NCBI GenBank assembly: GCA_902785885.1
Contig: CADAAS010000001.1
Location: 1-37,388 of the forward strand
Source: Pseudoselenomonas ruminantium
Lineage (GTDB): Bacteria > Bacillota > Negativicutes > Selenomonadales > Selenomonadaceae
Length of the DNA stretch: 37,388 nt
Direction: 5' to 3'
Shown here: positions 21,305 to 29,412 of the stretch, piece after piece
Layout of the letters: every line of letters starts with the position of its first letter
Position numbering within the stretch: the stretch's first letter is position 1
The notes under the pieces: generated by a model
Database searches by the model: none
What the model was told of the DNA's origin: nothing
Seen by the model: only the letters and a program-made list of their open reading frames with translations
Made by a program: the position numbers and the translations under genes

Positions 21305-23068
21305 ATGCGTTCTACATTTTCCGGACTTAATACCATGGTGCGCGGCGTGTTCGCCAATCAGCTCTCTTTGGATACCGTGGGCCACAATATCACCAATGCC
21401 TCCACGGAAGGGTATTCCCGTCAGTCGGTAAACCAGGCGGCAACCAAGGCACAGGAAGTGCCGTCTTTGTACGGCGGTGCGCTGGTCGGTACCGGTGTTG
21501 ATGCTATGTCGATCATGCGTGCCCGCAATGTCTATGCCGATAAACAGTTTTGGGCCGAAACCTCGACCCATGAATACTACAAGGCCGAACAGGTAAATTA
21601 TGACAAACTGGAAGCCATCTTTGATGATTCGGATAATACTGGGATTAAGGATGCCATGGACGCCTTCTATAAGGCGTGGAGTGCCCTGTCTACGGATGCT
21701 TCTGCTGACAGTTGCCGTGTTACGGTTATCGAGAAGGGCAATATTTTTGCCGATAAAATGAGTACAGTAGCTTCCCAGCTGCAGGATCAGATTAATGCAC
21801 AGTATGATGATATGCGGATTCATCTGACGGAAGTCAATGATATCAACGACCAAATCGTTGAACTGAACAAGAATATATCGGGAGCGGAAGCCGTCGGCGC
21901 ACAGGCAAACGACCTGCGCGACCAGCGTGATTTGCTGGTGGATAAGCTCTCTACCTATATGAATGTCAATATTTATGAGGATGACAAGGGGATGTATACT
22001 GTCGTTTCCAATGGCATTTCCATGGTCAATGGCATTAACAAGCTGACCCTTGAGATGTCAGACCCTTATGTCAATACCGATTATGGCATCAATGATTACA
22101 GCATTATCATAAAGGAATCCGGCGTGGCGTTCGTTCCACAAAATGGAGCGCTAAAAGCAGAATTTGATACCATTGCCGAGGATAAGGGCTATATTGATAA
22201 TCTGGCGGATATGGCAGCCTTTATGATGACGACATTCAATACCATGCACCAACAGGGGGCAGGCATTGATGGCACGGATGGCAATATCGGCCCTTACAAC
22301 AATACGGCAAGCTATACCGGGCCGACATATGGCATTAATTTCTTTGGCGACAATAACACCGTTTATACCTGGGATGCCAATAATCATTGTGTAGTGGCAA
22401 CGGAATATACGAACGCGACGATTTCCCGCTCCCTGAGCTATACTCAGACGGTGGTAAATGGTACAACCATTTATACACCATCTGTGGATATTACCGGTAC
22501 GGTAGGCAGTACGACGAATCTGAAAGGCATCAATATCCTGAATGCCATGAACATCAACAGCAAGCTGACGGAAGTCGGCGGCACAAGTCTGGTGGCAGCC
22601 CGCAAACTGTCAGTGGAGCAGAATGTCAGCAGTACTGGTGCGTATTTGACGACATATAGTGTCAAGGCGGATGGGTCCAAAGATGGTACCAATGCGGTGA
22701 ATCTGAGTACGCTGTTTAATTTGGCCTCAGATAACGTGAACAGCACAGCTGATGTTACCTACAATGGTACGGCTGTGAATATGAACAGCCGCGCGATTAA
22801 CGATATTTCCTTGAATGCCTATTATCAGTCGGTCATGAGCCAGCTGGGCACGGATGCCAATTCCGTTGATGTCAAGGAAAGCGCGCAGGAGGACCTGATT
22901 ACGCAGATTGTGAATTGGCGTTCCTCGACCTCCGGCGTTGACTGGAACGAGGAACTGACCAACATGATCATGTTCCAGAAGGGCTATAGTGCCTGCTCAA
23001 GATGCCTGACGACCATGGATGAAATGCTGGACAGGCTGATTAACAGTACCGGCACAGTTGGCCGTTAA
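21305..23068 (+). CDS. flgK: Hook-associated protein 1, FlgK
   Basis: 587 residues. FlgK forms the first hook-filament junction ring. The N-terminus is diagnostic: STFSGLNTMVRGVFANQLSL, then DTVGHNITNASTEGYSRQ, the rod/hook/HAP signature. A long helical segment (about 95-220) includes QLQDQINAQYDDM and NDLRDQRDLLVDKLS, and the C-terminus ends with the conserved VNWRSSTSGVDWNEELTNMI, then FQKGYSACSRCLTTMDEMLD. The variable centre (about 300-500) is less conserved as usual. AGGTGA lies 9 bases before ATG 21305. It is followed 31 bases later by flgL. Two cysteines near the C-terminus (CSRC) are unusual for the family. Confidence 0.97.
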   Translation: MRSTFSGLNTMVRGVFANQLSLDTVGHNITNASTEGYSRQSVNQAATKAQEVPSLYGGALVGTGVDAMSIMRARNVYADKQFWAETSTHEYYKAEQVNYDKLEAIFDDSDNTGIKDAMDAFYKAWSALSTDASADSCRVTVIEKGNIFADKMSTVASQLQDQINAQYDDMRIHLTEVNDINDQIVELNKNISGAEAVGAQANDLRDQRDLLVDKLSTYMNVNIYEDDKGMYTVVSNGISMVNGINKLTLEMSDPYVNTDYGINDYSIIIKESGVAFVPQNGALKAEFDTIAEDKGYIDNLADMAAFMMTTFNTMHQQGAGIDGTDGNIGPYNNTASYTGPTYGINFFGDNNTVYTWDANNHCVVATEYTNATISRSLSYTQTVVNGTTIYTPSVDITGTVGSTTNLKGINILNAMNINSKLTEVGGTSLVAARKLSVEQNVSSTGAYLTTYSVKADGSKDGTNAVNLSTLFNLASDNVNSTADVTYNGTAVNMNSRAINDISLNAYYQSVMSQLGTDANSVDVKESAQEDLITQIVNWRSSTSGVDWNEELTNMIMFQKGYSACSRCLTTMDEMLDRLINSTGTVGR

Positions 23069-23099
23069 CCATTAAGCGACTAAGATGAGGTGAAATAAA

Positions 23100-24455
23100 A
23101 TGTCCATTCGTGTAAGCAGCAATCAGATGGTCTACGGATATCAGAAACAGTTAAACGATGCCAACACCCGGCAGACCACCCTGCTTGAGCAGGGGGACGG
23201 CAGCAAGCTGCATCGCCCGTCCGATAATCCCGTAGATTATTCCAAGTTTATTCGTTTCGATACCTCGCTCAATGAGAATGAGCAGTATACCAATAATGTA
23301 AATAATGCTTTGGCCTGGATGAAGGCATCAGATTCGGCGCTGGTTAATATGACCGCTATTCAAACGACCTTTAAGGAAAAAACTGTGGCTGCGGCCAATG
23401 ATACGAACAATACCGGTGATATGGCGGCCATCGGCAAGGAAATGATGGCCGAGATTCAGGAGCTGGTATCCCTGGGCAACACCATGCAGGGCGACAGCTA
23501 TGTATTTGGCGGGCAAAAAGACATTACACGCCCGTTCACCCTGTCGGAAGAGCAGATAAGCCGCGGTGTAGCCAAAACCTTGGAGGAAAATCAGCAAGGC
23601 TTCTTCGCGGGCAATCTGGGCGTAGAAGAAACCGGGACGCTGCGACAGTTTCTGTCATTAACGGGATCGTATACGGACAGTTCCGGTAATACCGTTAAAG
23701 AAACCTATTATCTGAATACAATGAATGGCAGGGTTTATACCAAGGATTTTGTGGAAAATGGCTTTAAAGATAAACTGGCAGCTGATGCCAATGCTACGGT
23801 TGCTGCCGGTGATGAAGCCGGAACACTTTCCGGCTGGGGCTCAACGGTGAAGGTTTCCGACTATTTTAAGAACACGGGGGAAATCACGGCCGCAGGTTTG
23901 GCTTTTTCCGATAACATAACAGTAAATAATAACACGGTTACGCTGAATTTTGATACGATTAAACAGCAGGTTGTTTCCTTTACCGGTGATAATAAATATG
24001 TCTCTATGGTCAAGAAAAATGGTACGACTGAACCCAGCGCGGATACGGTAAATGCCACAGCTGTGGAAATTTTCGGCATGGATATCTTTGATGATCCTGC
24101 TTCGGGAAATTCCCCGTCCGGTACGGCGATGCTCAATCAGATGCTTACCGTTCATGCCAAAGTAGTGGGCGATGACCAGATATGGCTGGATACAGACGGT
24201 GTAACCATTGCCGATGAAGCACATTCACAGACCATAAAAGCGGAAACCAAGATGGGGGCCAGAACACAGCTCTACAATTCGGTTAACTCCATGTTGACGA
24301 CACAGAATGAAATCATCACGGGCGATATTACCGATGTATCTTCTACGGATGTGGCAAAACTGGCTGTCCAACTGATGCAGGAACAGACGATTTACAATAT
24401 GAGCCTGTCCTTGGGGGCCAGGATTCTCCCGCAGAGTTTGGCGGATTATCTGTAA
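23100..24455 (+). CDS. flgL: Hook-associated protein 3, FlgL
   Basis: 451 residues. FlgL forms the second junction layer, between FlgK and the filament. The flagellin-like N-terminus reads MSIRVSSNQMVYGYQKQLND, followed by GDGSKLHRPSDNPVDYSKF, the FlgL form of the flagellin motif. Helical D1 region to about 140 with VAAANDTNNTGDM and NTMQGDSYVFGGQ, variable beta region (about 150-380), and a C-terminal helix with ITDVSSTDVAKLAVQLMQ, then NMSLSLGARILPQSLADYL. GAGGTGA lies 7 bases before ATG 23100. It is the last structural gene before the DUF6470 gene, which starts about 92 bases on. Confidence 0.96.
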   Translation: MSIRVSSNQMVYGYQKQLNDANTRQTTLLEQGDGSKLHRPSDNPVDYSKFIRFDTSLNENEQYTNNVNNALAWMKASDSALVNMTAIQTTFKEKTVAAANDTNNTGDMAAIGKEMMAEIQELVSLGNTMQGDSYVFGGQKDITRPFTLSEEQISRGVAKTLEENQQGFFAGNLGVEETGTLRQFLSLTGSYTDSSGNTVKETYYLNTMNGRVYTKDFVENGFKDKLAADANATVAAGDEAGTLSGWGSTVKVSDYFKNTGEITAAGLAFSDNITVNNNTVTLNFDTIKQQVVSFTGDNKYVSMVKKNGTTEPSADTVNATAVEIFGMDIFDDPASGNSPSGTAMLNQMLTVHAKVVGDDQIWLDTDGVTIADEAHSQTIKAETKMGARTQLYNSVNSMLTTQNEIITGDITDVSSTDVAKLAVQLMQEQTIYNMSLSLGARILPQSLADYL

Positions 24456-24547
24456 TTTTTTTAGGGAAATTTTAAGAAAAACATGGTAAAATATGAGTAA
24501 GTAAACGGATTTAGCAGGAATTTCCCAAGGAAAGGGTGAAATAATCT

Positions 24548-25144
24548 ATGCTGAGCAATATGTTAATGCTTAATATGCGGTTCACCCAACCAATGATTGG
24601 CATACGTACGCAGTTGGGCAAATTGGAGGCCCACTCGACTCCTGCCGAGCTGCATTCTGAGGCCAGGTTGCCTCGTTCCAACAGGCATTGGACGCAGCCG
24701 ACGGTGGAAATTGACCAATATCCCAGCCGCCATGCCTATGGCAATGACAACCATAAGGATTTTGCCCAAAAATATGGGCAGCAGGGCTTTGCCGATTTGG
24801 CCAAAACGACTTCCCGCTGGACGCAGGAAGCTTGGGACAATGTGGAAAATAGCGGCAAGAAAGGCAAAAAGCCCGTGGAGCAGCGCTATGACAGCAAGCT
24901 TCGTCAGGAGATTGAGCAAGGCAAAAACCGGCATATCGTAGCGGAGCTTATCCCCGACCCCGTAATCACCTTCCATCCCATTGAGGCGGTAGGCGAGCCG
25001 GATTTGGGGGATGTGACGGTGAAGATTGATACGCAGGCTTTTGCCCAAACCCATTTTACACCGGGGCAGGTTGAGACCTATATGCAGCAAAAGGCCAATG
25101 TAGAACGTTGGGTGACCACAGGCAAGTACGATATTTACGCATGA
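24548..25144 (+). CDS. DUF6470 (YviE-type) flagellar locus protein
   Basis: 198 residues. The position between flgL and fliW is that of B. subtilis yviE, and the layout fits DUF6470: an N-terminal segment of short beta strands (IGIRTQLGKLEAHSTPAEL, then PTVEIDQYPSRHAYG), then helices with DFAQKYGQQGFADLAKTTSR, and a C-terminal part ending with an aromatic motif (VTTGKYDIYA). No catalytic motif or membrane segment is seen. The function of the family is unknown; its constant place in flagellar operons suggests a role in filament assembly or control. A ribosome site, AAAGGGTGA, precedes ATG 24548. A longer AT-rich gap of 92 bases lies before it, but no clear promoter was found there. Confidence 0.75.
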   Translation: MLSNMLMLNMRFTQPMIGIRTQLGKLEAHSTPAELHSEARLPRSNRHWTQPTVEIDQYPSRHAYGNDNHKDFAQKYGQQGFADLAKTTSRWTQEAWDNVENSGKKGKKPVEQRYDSKLRQEIEQGKNRHIVAELIPDPVITFHPIEAVGEPDLGDVTVKIDTQAFAQTHFTPGQVETYMQQKANVERWVTTGKYDIYA

Positions 25145-25174
25145 GTGATTCACGCGGAAGTGGAGGCATAAGAG

Positions 25175-25621
25175 ATGAGAAAAGTCAACACAATAAGATT
25201 CGGTGAAGTAGAAGTAGCAGAAGACAAAGTGGTACATTTTGCTGACGGGATTCCCGCCTTTGAGGACGAACATGAATTTGTGATTGTTCCCTATGATGAG
25301 GAGAGTCCTTATGTGTTTTTGCAGTCGCTGACAACGCCGGATTTGGCATTTTTGATGACGGTGCCCTTTGTATTCTTCCCGGATTATGAGTTTGAGCTGG
25401 ATGATGACAATCAGGAAAAGCTTGGCTTGTATAAACAGGAAGATATGCTCATCTACACCCTGATTACGGTTAACGGCGGCAAGGTCCAGGATATGACGGC
25501 CAACCTGATGGCGCCGATAATCATGAACACGGCCAATATGCAGGCCCGCCAGATTGTGCTTGACCGCAGCAGCTATAACACCAAGCATAGATTGTTTCCG
25601 AAAAATAAGGAGGAACAATAA
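25175..25621 (+). CDS. fliW: Flagellar assembly factor FliW
   Basis: 148 residues. FliW binds free flagellin, and also binds CsrA and stops it from silencing flagellin mRNA. Sequence features: VNTIRFGEVEVAEDKVVHFADGIP, then FEDEHEFVIVPYDEESPYVFLQSL, then FPDYEFELDDD, and NLMAPIIMNTANMQARQIVL, all characteristic of FliW. The stop codon TAA overlaps the ATG of csrA by one base (ATAATG at 25618-25623), so the two are translationally coupled and made in fixed ratio. Preceded by GGAGG about 8 bases from ATG 25175. Confidence 0.97.
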   Translation: MRKVNTIRFGEVEVAEDKVVHFADGIPAFEDEHEFVIVPYDEESPYVFLQSLTTPDLAFLMTVPFVFFPDYEFELDDDNQEKLGLYKQEDMLIYTLITVNGGKVQDMTANLMAPIIMNTANMQARQIVLDRSSYNTKHRLFPKNKEEQ

Positions 25622-25848
25622 TGCTCGTATTAACCAGAAAACCTCGCCAGCAGATTATGATTGGCGACAATATCGTGATCAACGTGGTGGAAGTGCAGGG
25701 GGACAATGTCCGCATTGCCATCGATGCCCCGCGTGACATAAAGATTTATCGCGGCGAAATCTATCGCGCGATACAGGAAGAAAACAAGAATGCGGCCGCT
25801 CCGGTGCCCATGGACTTGGACTTAAGCGCCGGCCTGCCGAAAGAATAA
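25621..25848 (+). CDS. csrA: RNA-binding regulator CsrA
   Basis: 75 residues. CsrA binds GGA-containing hairpins in mRNA leaders and blocks ribosome access. MLVLTRKPRQQIMIGDNIVINVVEVQGDNVRIAIDAPRDI shows the full beta-strand core, with the RNA-binding residues of the N-terminal strand (LTRK) and the C-terminal strand (VRIAIDAP, R44-type) intact. It overlaps the fliW stop by one base. After residue 55 the tail (EIYRAIQEENKNAAAPVP) is longer and more Pro/Ala-rich than in Bacillus but within family range. Likely targets in this window are the flagellin leaders near 4176 and 29274 and perhaps tpsA near 5716. Confidence 0.98.
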   Translation: MLVLTRKPRQQIMIGDNIVINVVEVQGDNVRIAIDAPRDIKIYRGEIYRAIQEENKNAAAPVPMDLDLSAGLPKE

Positions 25849-25888
25849 GAAGTTAGGAAAACTGGTGTAAATCTACGGAGGGATTAGC

Positions 25889-26320
25889 ATGGTAGGTAAG
25901 ATTCAGGACATTGTATCGGCCTCAATTGTGGCTGGTGCTGCGGAGCGAGTCAGTGACACATCGTCGAGGATGGTGGCGCCGGAAAATGAGGAGCCGCAGG
26001 TAAAACGCCTTGATGATGTGCGGAACGCACCTAAGTACAATCAGGCGGAAGAAGAGGAAGACCCCTTAAAGGAACGCGAAGAACGCGAACCGATGGACGA
26101 AGAATCCGTCAGCTACATGATGCAGGAATTAAACGAGCTCATGAGCAAGATTAACTGCAACCTGGAATTCCAGTATCACAAAGAGGTCAATATGATGTCT
26201 GTGCGGATGCTGGACAAGAAAACCCATGAAGTAATCAAGGAAGTGCCGCCAGAAGATATGCTTGACCAAATGGCAAAGGCTCGCGAATGGTTAGGCGCCT
26301 TCCTCGATAAGAATGCGTGA
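25889..26320 (+). CDS. flaG: FlaG-family protein
   Basis: 143 residues. The C-terminal half (about 75-143) matches FlaG: MQELNELMSKINCNLEFQYHKEV, then VRMLDKKTHEVIKEVPPEDML, then QMAKAREWLG. The N-terminal half is poorly structured and very acidic (QAEEEEDPLKEREEREPMDEE), longer than in many FlaG proteins. FlaG is thought to affect filament length; the mechanism is not settled. GGAGGG precedes ATG 25889. It stands right before fliD (gap 13 bases), the common flaG-fliD-fliS order. Confidence 0.92.
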   Translation: MVGKIQDIVSASIVAGAAERVSDTSSRMVAPENEEPQVKRLDDVRNAPKYNQAEEEEDPLKEREEREPMDEESVSYMMQELNELMSKINCNLEFQYHKEVNMMSVRMLDKKTHEVIKEVPPEDMLDQMAKAREWLGAFLDKNA

Positions 26321-26333
26321 GGAGGTGTAAATC

Positions 26334-28400
26334 ATGAGTGGTATGGGAATTTACGGTCTGTCCGGTTCAGGCATTGATGTCGACTCGATGGTTCGCATGG
26401 GAATGATGACCAGGCAGAACCAATATGACAAGATGTACAAGGAAGAAGTCAAGAACGAATGGGTTAAGGAAGCATATACCAATATGTATTCTACCCTGAA
26501 TACATTCAATTCTTCGACGTTGTATAATTACAAAATGTCGTCTACGACCAGCCCAATGTCGGCAGACAGTTCCAATACGACTGTGGCAAAGGCTACGGCT
26601 AATGCGGATGCTGTTCCAATGTCGCATACAGTAAATGTTACATCTACTGCAGCTAATGCCTATTTGTTGACCAAAGACCATATTACCAGAGTCAATAGCG
26701 AGACTTCCAGCGCATCTAAGAGCATCTATCTAAAGGATATCTTGTTTAAAGAAAGCGATCAAGCAAAGCTGAAGTCAGACATGGAAGCTGGTAATTTGCA
26801 AAAAGAAGCGCTGATTAGTTTTACGATTGCCGATGGTACGAGTAAAGATTCTCGCTCTAAGGAAATCACGTTTACTTATGAGGAGATTCTTAGCAATAAC
26901 CAGACGCTGAATGATTTGTCTTCTAAGCTTAACAGCGCTGGAGTTACCATCAAGGCTTCATATGATAGCGTTAATGATGCTTTTTCCCTGTATCAGAAAA
27001 CAGGCGGCGAGGCTAATAAGATTATCTTATCGGTGGGGGTAGGAACTGCGGCTGATAATGGGAAGAAACTGGTGTCCAATCTGAATTTGGGAACGGTATC
27101 GCAGGTGTTGGATGCAAATGGCAACCTGACCAGTGAATTGTCAGACCCGTTGTCCTTTGAAAAAACTACGGGCAACAGTTCTATAACAGCTCAGTCGTTT
27201 ACTGCTTCAGACCCGTTGATGAAAACGCAGCTTTTGAGTTCCTTATTTAATGTTTCGGCCAGCGATACTAAGGCAACGTTCAACCTGTCCTATGGCGGGA
27301 ACGAACCGAAAAAAATAGAAATTGCAGATGTAACAACCGCCACGGTGGAGGATTTGATGGATAAAATCAATAGTGTGGCACCGGGACAGCTTGTTGCTAC
27401 ACTGGAAGATGGACAGTTAAAGATTGCTAACGCTGAAGGATACAGTAATACCATTGGTTTTACGGTTGACAATACCGCCACGGACGCAGCTTCGGCCAAT
27501 GGGCGCAAGTTGATTAACGGGTTGAAACTATCCACTACAGAACTTACTGCGGACACGAATGGCATTCAGGCTTCCGGCACAGATGCCAAGGTTATCATTG
27601 ATGGTCGTGAATATTCTTCGGATACCAGCAAGGTTACTGTAGCTAATGTTACCTATAATCTGGCAGCTAAAGGCTCTACCGTAGTAACGGTTAATCAGGA
27701 TACAGATAAGCTTATTGAGAATGTCAAGAAGTTCGTCGAGGATTACAACAAGATGCTTGATGAGCTTAACAGCAAGTATTATGAAGAAAAATACAGTGAC
27801 TATGGTGTGCTGACGCAAAACCAGGAAAAGGGCATGACGCAGGAGCAGATTGACAAGTGGAATGAAAAAGCCAAATCCGGTCTGCTCAATCACGACAGCA
27901 CCATTGGCAAAATTATCAGTGAAATGCGTGAAGCTATCTACACACCGGTAGAAGGGGCTACGGGCAAGTACAATACGATGATGTCCATTGGTATTTCCTC
28001 ATCTACGGACAGAGGTCATTTGACCTTGGATGAAGAAAAACTCAAAAAAGCTTTGGCTGCTGAACCGGATTGTGTTCGTCAGATATTTAACTCCGATGGT
28101 GACTACAAAGATAAATATGGCAAGGATCAGACGGATTATAGCAAACAGGGTGTGATTGGACGTATCTCCGATTCCCTGTACAATAATCTCAAGACCATGA
28201 AATCCTATGCGGGAACTTCCACGGAAGCGGGGGATGGCAGTTCACTAGGGGAATTGATTCAGCAGCTCCAGACCAAGATGTCCAATTTCAAGACCATGAT
28301 GAAATCCTATGAAAACCTGCTCTATAAGAAATATGATGCAATGGAAGTAGCCATTCAGCGTATGAGTGTTTCCATGGGCTATATTACTGGCGGTCAGTAA
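26334..28400 (+). CDS. fliD: Filament cap protein FliD
   Basis: 688 residues, on the long side for FliD. FliD forms the cap at the filament tip and helps flagellin fold into place. N-terminus: GIYGLSGSGIDVDSMVRMGM, the conserved FliD_N motif, followed by helices (QYDKMYKEEVKNEWVKEAYTNM) and beta domains. The C-terminal FliD_C region has VKKFVEDYNKMLDELNSKYYEE, then MREAIYTPVEG, then SIGISSSTDRGHLTLDEEKL and ends with a helical coil (TKMSNFKTMMKSYENLLYKKY, then MSVSMGYITGGQ). GGAGGTG lies 7 bases before ATG 26334. The operon continues into fliS (gap 33 bases). Confidence 0.96.
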   Translation: MSGMGIYGLSGSGIDVDSMVRMGMMTRQNQYDKMYKEEVKNEWVKEAYTNMYSTLNTFNSSTLYNYKMSSTTSPMSADSSNTTVAKATANADAVPMSHTVNVTSTAANAYLLTKDHITRVNSETSSASKSIYLKDILFKESDQAKLKSDMEAGNLQKEALISFTIADGTSKDSRSKEITFTYEEILSNNQTLNDLSSKLNSAGVTIKASYDSVNDAFSLYQKTGGEANKIILSVGVGTAADNGKKLVSNLNLGTVSQVLDANGNLTSELSDPLSFEKTTGNSSITAQSFTASDPLMKTQLLSSLFNVSASDTKATFNLSYGGNEPKKIEIADVTTATVEDLMDKINSVAPGQLVATLEDGQLKIANAEGYSNTIGFTVDNTATDAASANGRKLINGLKLSTTELTADTNGIQASGTDAKVIIDGREYSSDTSKVTVANVTYNLAAKGSTVVTVNQDTDKLIENVKKFVEDYNKMLDELNSKYYEEKYSDYGVLTQNQEKGMTQEQIDKWNEKAKSGLLNHDSTIGKIISEMREAIYTPVEGATGKYNTMMSIGISSSTDRGHLTLDEEKLKKALAAEPDCVRQIFNSDGDYKDKYGKDQTDYSKQGVIGRISDSLYNNLKTMKSYAGTSTEAGDGSSLGELIQQLQTKMSNFKTMMKSYENLLYKKYDAMEVAIQRMSVSMGYITGGQ

Positions 28401-28433
28401 GGCCGTTCCGTTACATTCTAGGGAGGCAACGAT

Positions 28434-28847
28434 ATGGTAAATAACGCAGCAGAAGCCTACAAACGCCAACAGATTATGACAGCTACGCCAGAGGCATTGA
28501 CGCTCATGCTTTACAACGGTTGTTTGAAATTCATGAACGAGGGTAAAGAGGCGGTGGAAAATAAGCAGTATGAAAATGCGAACAATCTGCTGCAAAAAGC
28601 GCAGCAGATTATTTCCGAGTTTCGTATTACGCTGAATATGGACTACGAAATATCTCACCAGCTGTTGCCTTTGTATAACTATTGCTATAACCGGCTGGTA
28701 GAGGGCAACATGAAAAGTGACCCCGCCCTTGTGCAGGAAGCCATTGATATCATCAAAGAACTCCGCGACGCCTGGGCGCAGGCTATGAAGAAAGCCCGTC
28801 AGGACGGCGGCACGAAGAATGTCCAGGGTGATAGTTATGTCGGCTGA
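28434..28847 (+). CDS. fliS: Flagellin export chaperone FliS
   Basis: 137 residues, all helical. FliS binds the C-terminal end of flagellin and keeps it unfolded for export; the four flagellin C-termini here are conserved, so one FliS can serve all. Motifs: NNAAEAYKRQQIMTATPEAL, then LTLMLYNGCLKFM, then LQKAQQIISEFRITLNMDYEI, then LLPLYNYCYNRLVEGN. GGGAGG precedes ATG 28434. The stop at 28845-28847 overlaps the start of the next gene by 11 bases. Confidence 0.97.
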   Translation: MVNNAAEAYKRQQIMTATPEALTLMLYNGCLKFMNEGKEAVENKQYENANNLLQKAQQIISEFRITLNMDYEISHQLLPLYNYCYNRLVEGNMKSDPALVQEAIDIIKELRDAWAQAMKKARQDGGTKNVQGDSYVG

Positions 28848-29202
28848 AAAAGAAAATGGCTTGCAGCAGGCAAAGGAAAACTGGGATATGTATTATATGC
28901 TGACCCAGGAACTGTTGAAGTTCATCAATCAGCAGGACATAGATCAGTTCCTGGAACTGGAAAAGCAGCGTAATTCTGTCGTGGAGCGGATGAAAGCACT
29001 TCCCGAAACGGAAGACTACCGCAAAACGGCAGAATGTCAGGCATTGGTTGCCCAAATAAAGCCCATGGATATGCAGATTATCTACAAGGCCAAGGCCTGG
29101 CTCAACAAGTCTCGCCAACAGAATGCCTCGGTCCATGCCTATGATTTACAGGGCATGCAGGGGATACAGGGCCTCGGCAACATACTCAATAAAAAATATT
29201 AA
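28837..29202 (+). CDS. FliT-like flagellar chaperone
   Basis: 121 residues, helical, with LQQAKENWDMYYMLTQELLKF and FLELEKQRNSVVERMKALP. Place after fliS and size fit a FliT-type protein, which binds FliD and regulates export. I choose ATG 28837: AGGGTGA (28825-28831) is 5 bases upstream; an in-frame ATG at 28819 lacks a ribosome site. The start lies inside fliS, so the two are translationally coupled. The sequence is not strongly diagnostic; the call rests mostly on context. The C-terminus has a Gly/Gln-rich end (DLQGMQGIQGLGNILNKKY). Confidence 0.65.
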   Translation: MSAEKENGLQQAKENWDMYYMLTQELLKFINQQDIDQFLELEKQRNSVVERMKALPETEDYRKTAECQALVAQIKPMDMQIIYKAKAWLNKSRQQNASVHAYDLQGMQGIQGLGNILNKKY

Positions 29203-29220
29203 AAAAATAAAAAAAACACT

Positions 29221-29246
29221 TAAGGAAATCTAAAAAGCTTCGATAT
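29221..29246 (+). promoter_or_regulatory. Sigma-28-like promoter of main flagellin
   Basis: TAAG (29221-29224), 14 bases, then TTCGATAT (29239-29246), the same layout as at 4133-4158. An A-rich tract (about 29189-29217) lies just upstream and may act as an UP element. Start of transcription near 29253 would give a leader of about 160 bases. Confidence 0.72.
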
Positions 29247-29273
29247 ATTAAGTGTAAGGCAAAGATAATAAGC

Positions 29274-29295
29274 AAATCAATACAAGGACGGATTT
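29274..29295 (+). promoter_or_regulatory. Candidate CsrA hairpin 1 in flagellin leader
   Basis: AAATC (29274-29278) pairs with GATTT (29291-29295), presenting ACAAGGACG in the loop. The 12-mer ATACAAGGACGG (29280-29291) matches CsrA consensus RUACARGGAUGU at 10 of 12 positions. Both flagellin leaders share GCAAATC as the 5' arm. Confidence 0.55.
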
Positions 29296-29353
29296 ATGGT
29301 CAGCTAGCAGCCATGCATCCATGTGGCGATTTGCTCATTATATAGCTTACGAC

Positions 29354-29365
29354 AGTCAGGGATGG
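29354..29365 (+). promoter_or_regulatory. Candidate CsrA site 2 in flagellin leader
   Basis: AGTCAGGGATGG matches the CsrA consensus at 9 of 12 positions. It lies next to ATGGCTGTT (29362-29370), which can pair with AGCAGCCAT upstream (about 29306-29314). Confidence 0.35.
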
Positions 29366-29392
29366 CTGTTACAAAATATTAATTTTTTCTAC

Positions 29393-29404
29393 ATTCAAGG
29401 AGGA
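29393..29404 (+). promoter_or_regulatory. Ribosome site overlapping CsrA-like site
   Basis: ATTCAAGGAGGA contains the ribosome site AAGGAGG (29397-29403), 9 bases from ATG 29413, and matches the CsrA consensus at 9 of 12 positions. CsrA bound here would block initiation, as in B. subtilis hag. Confidence 0.5.
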
Positions 29405-29412
29405 AAATTATC

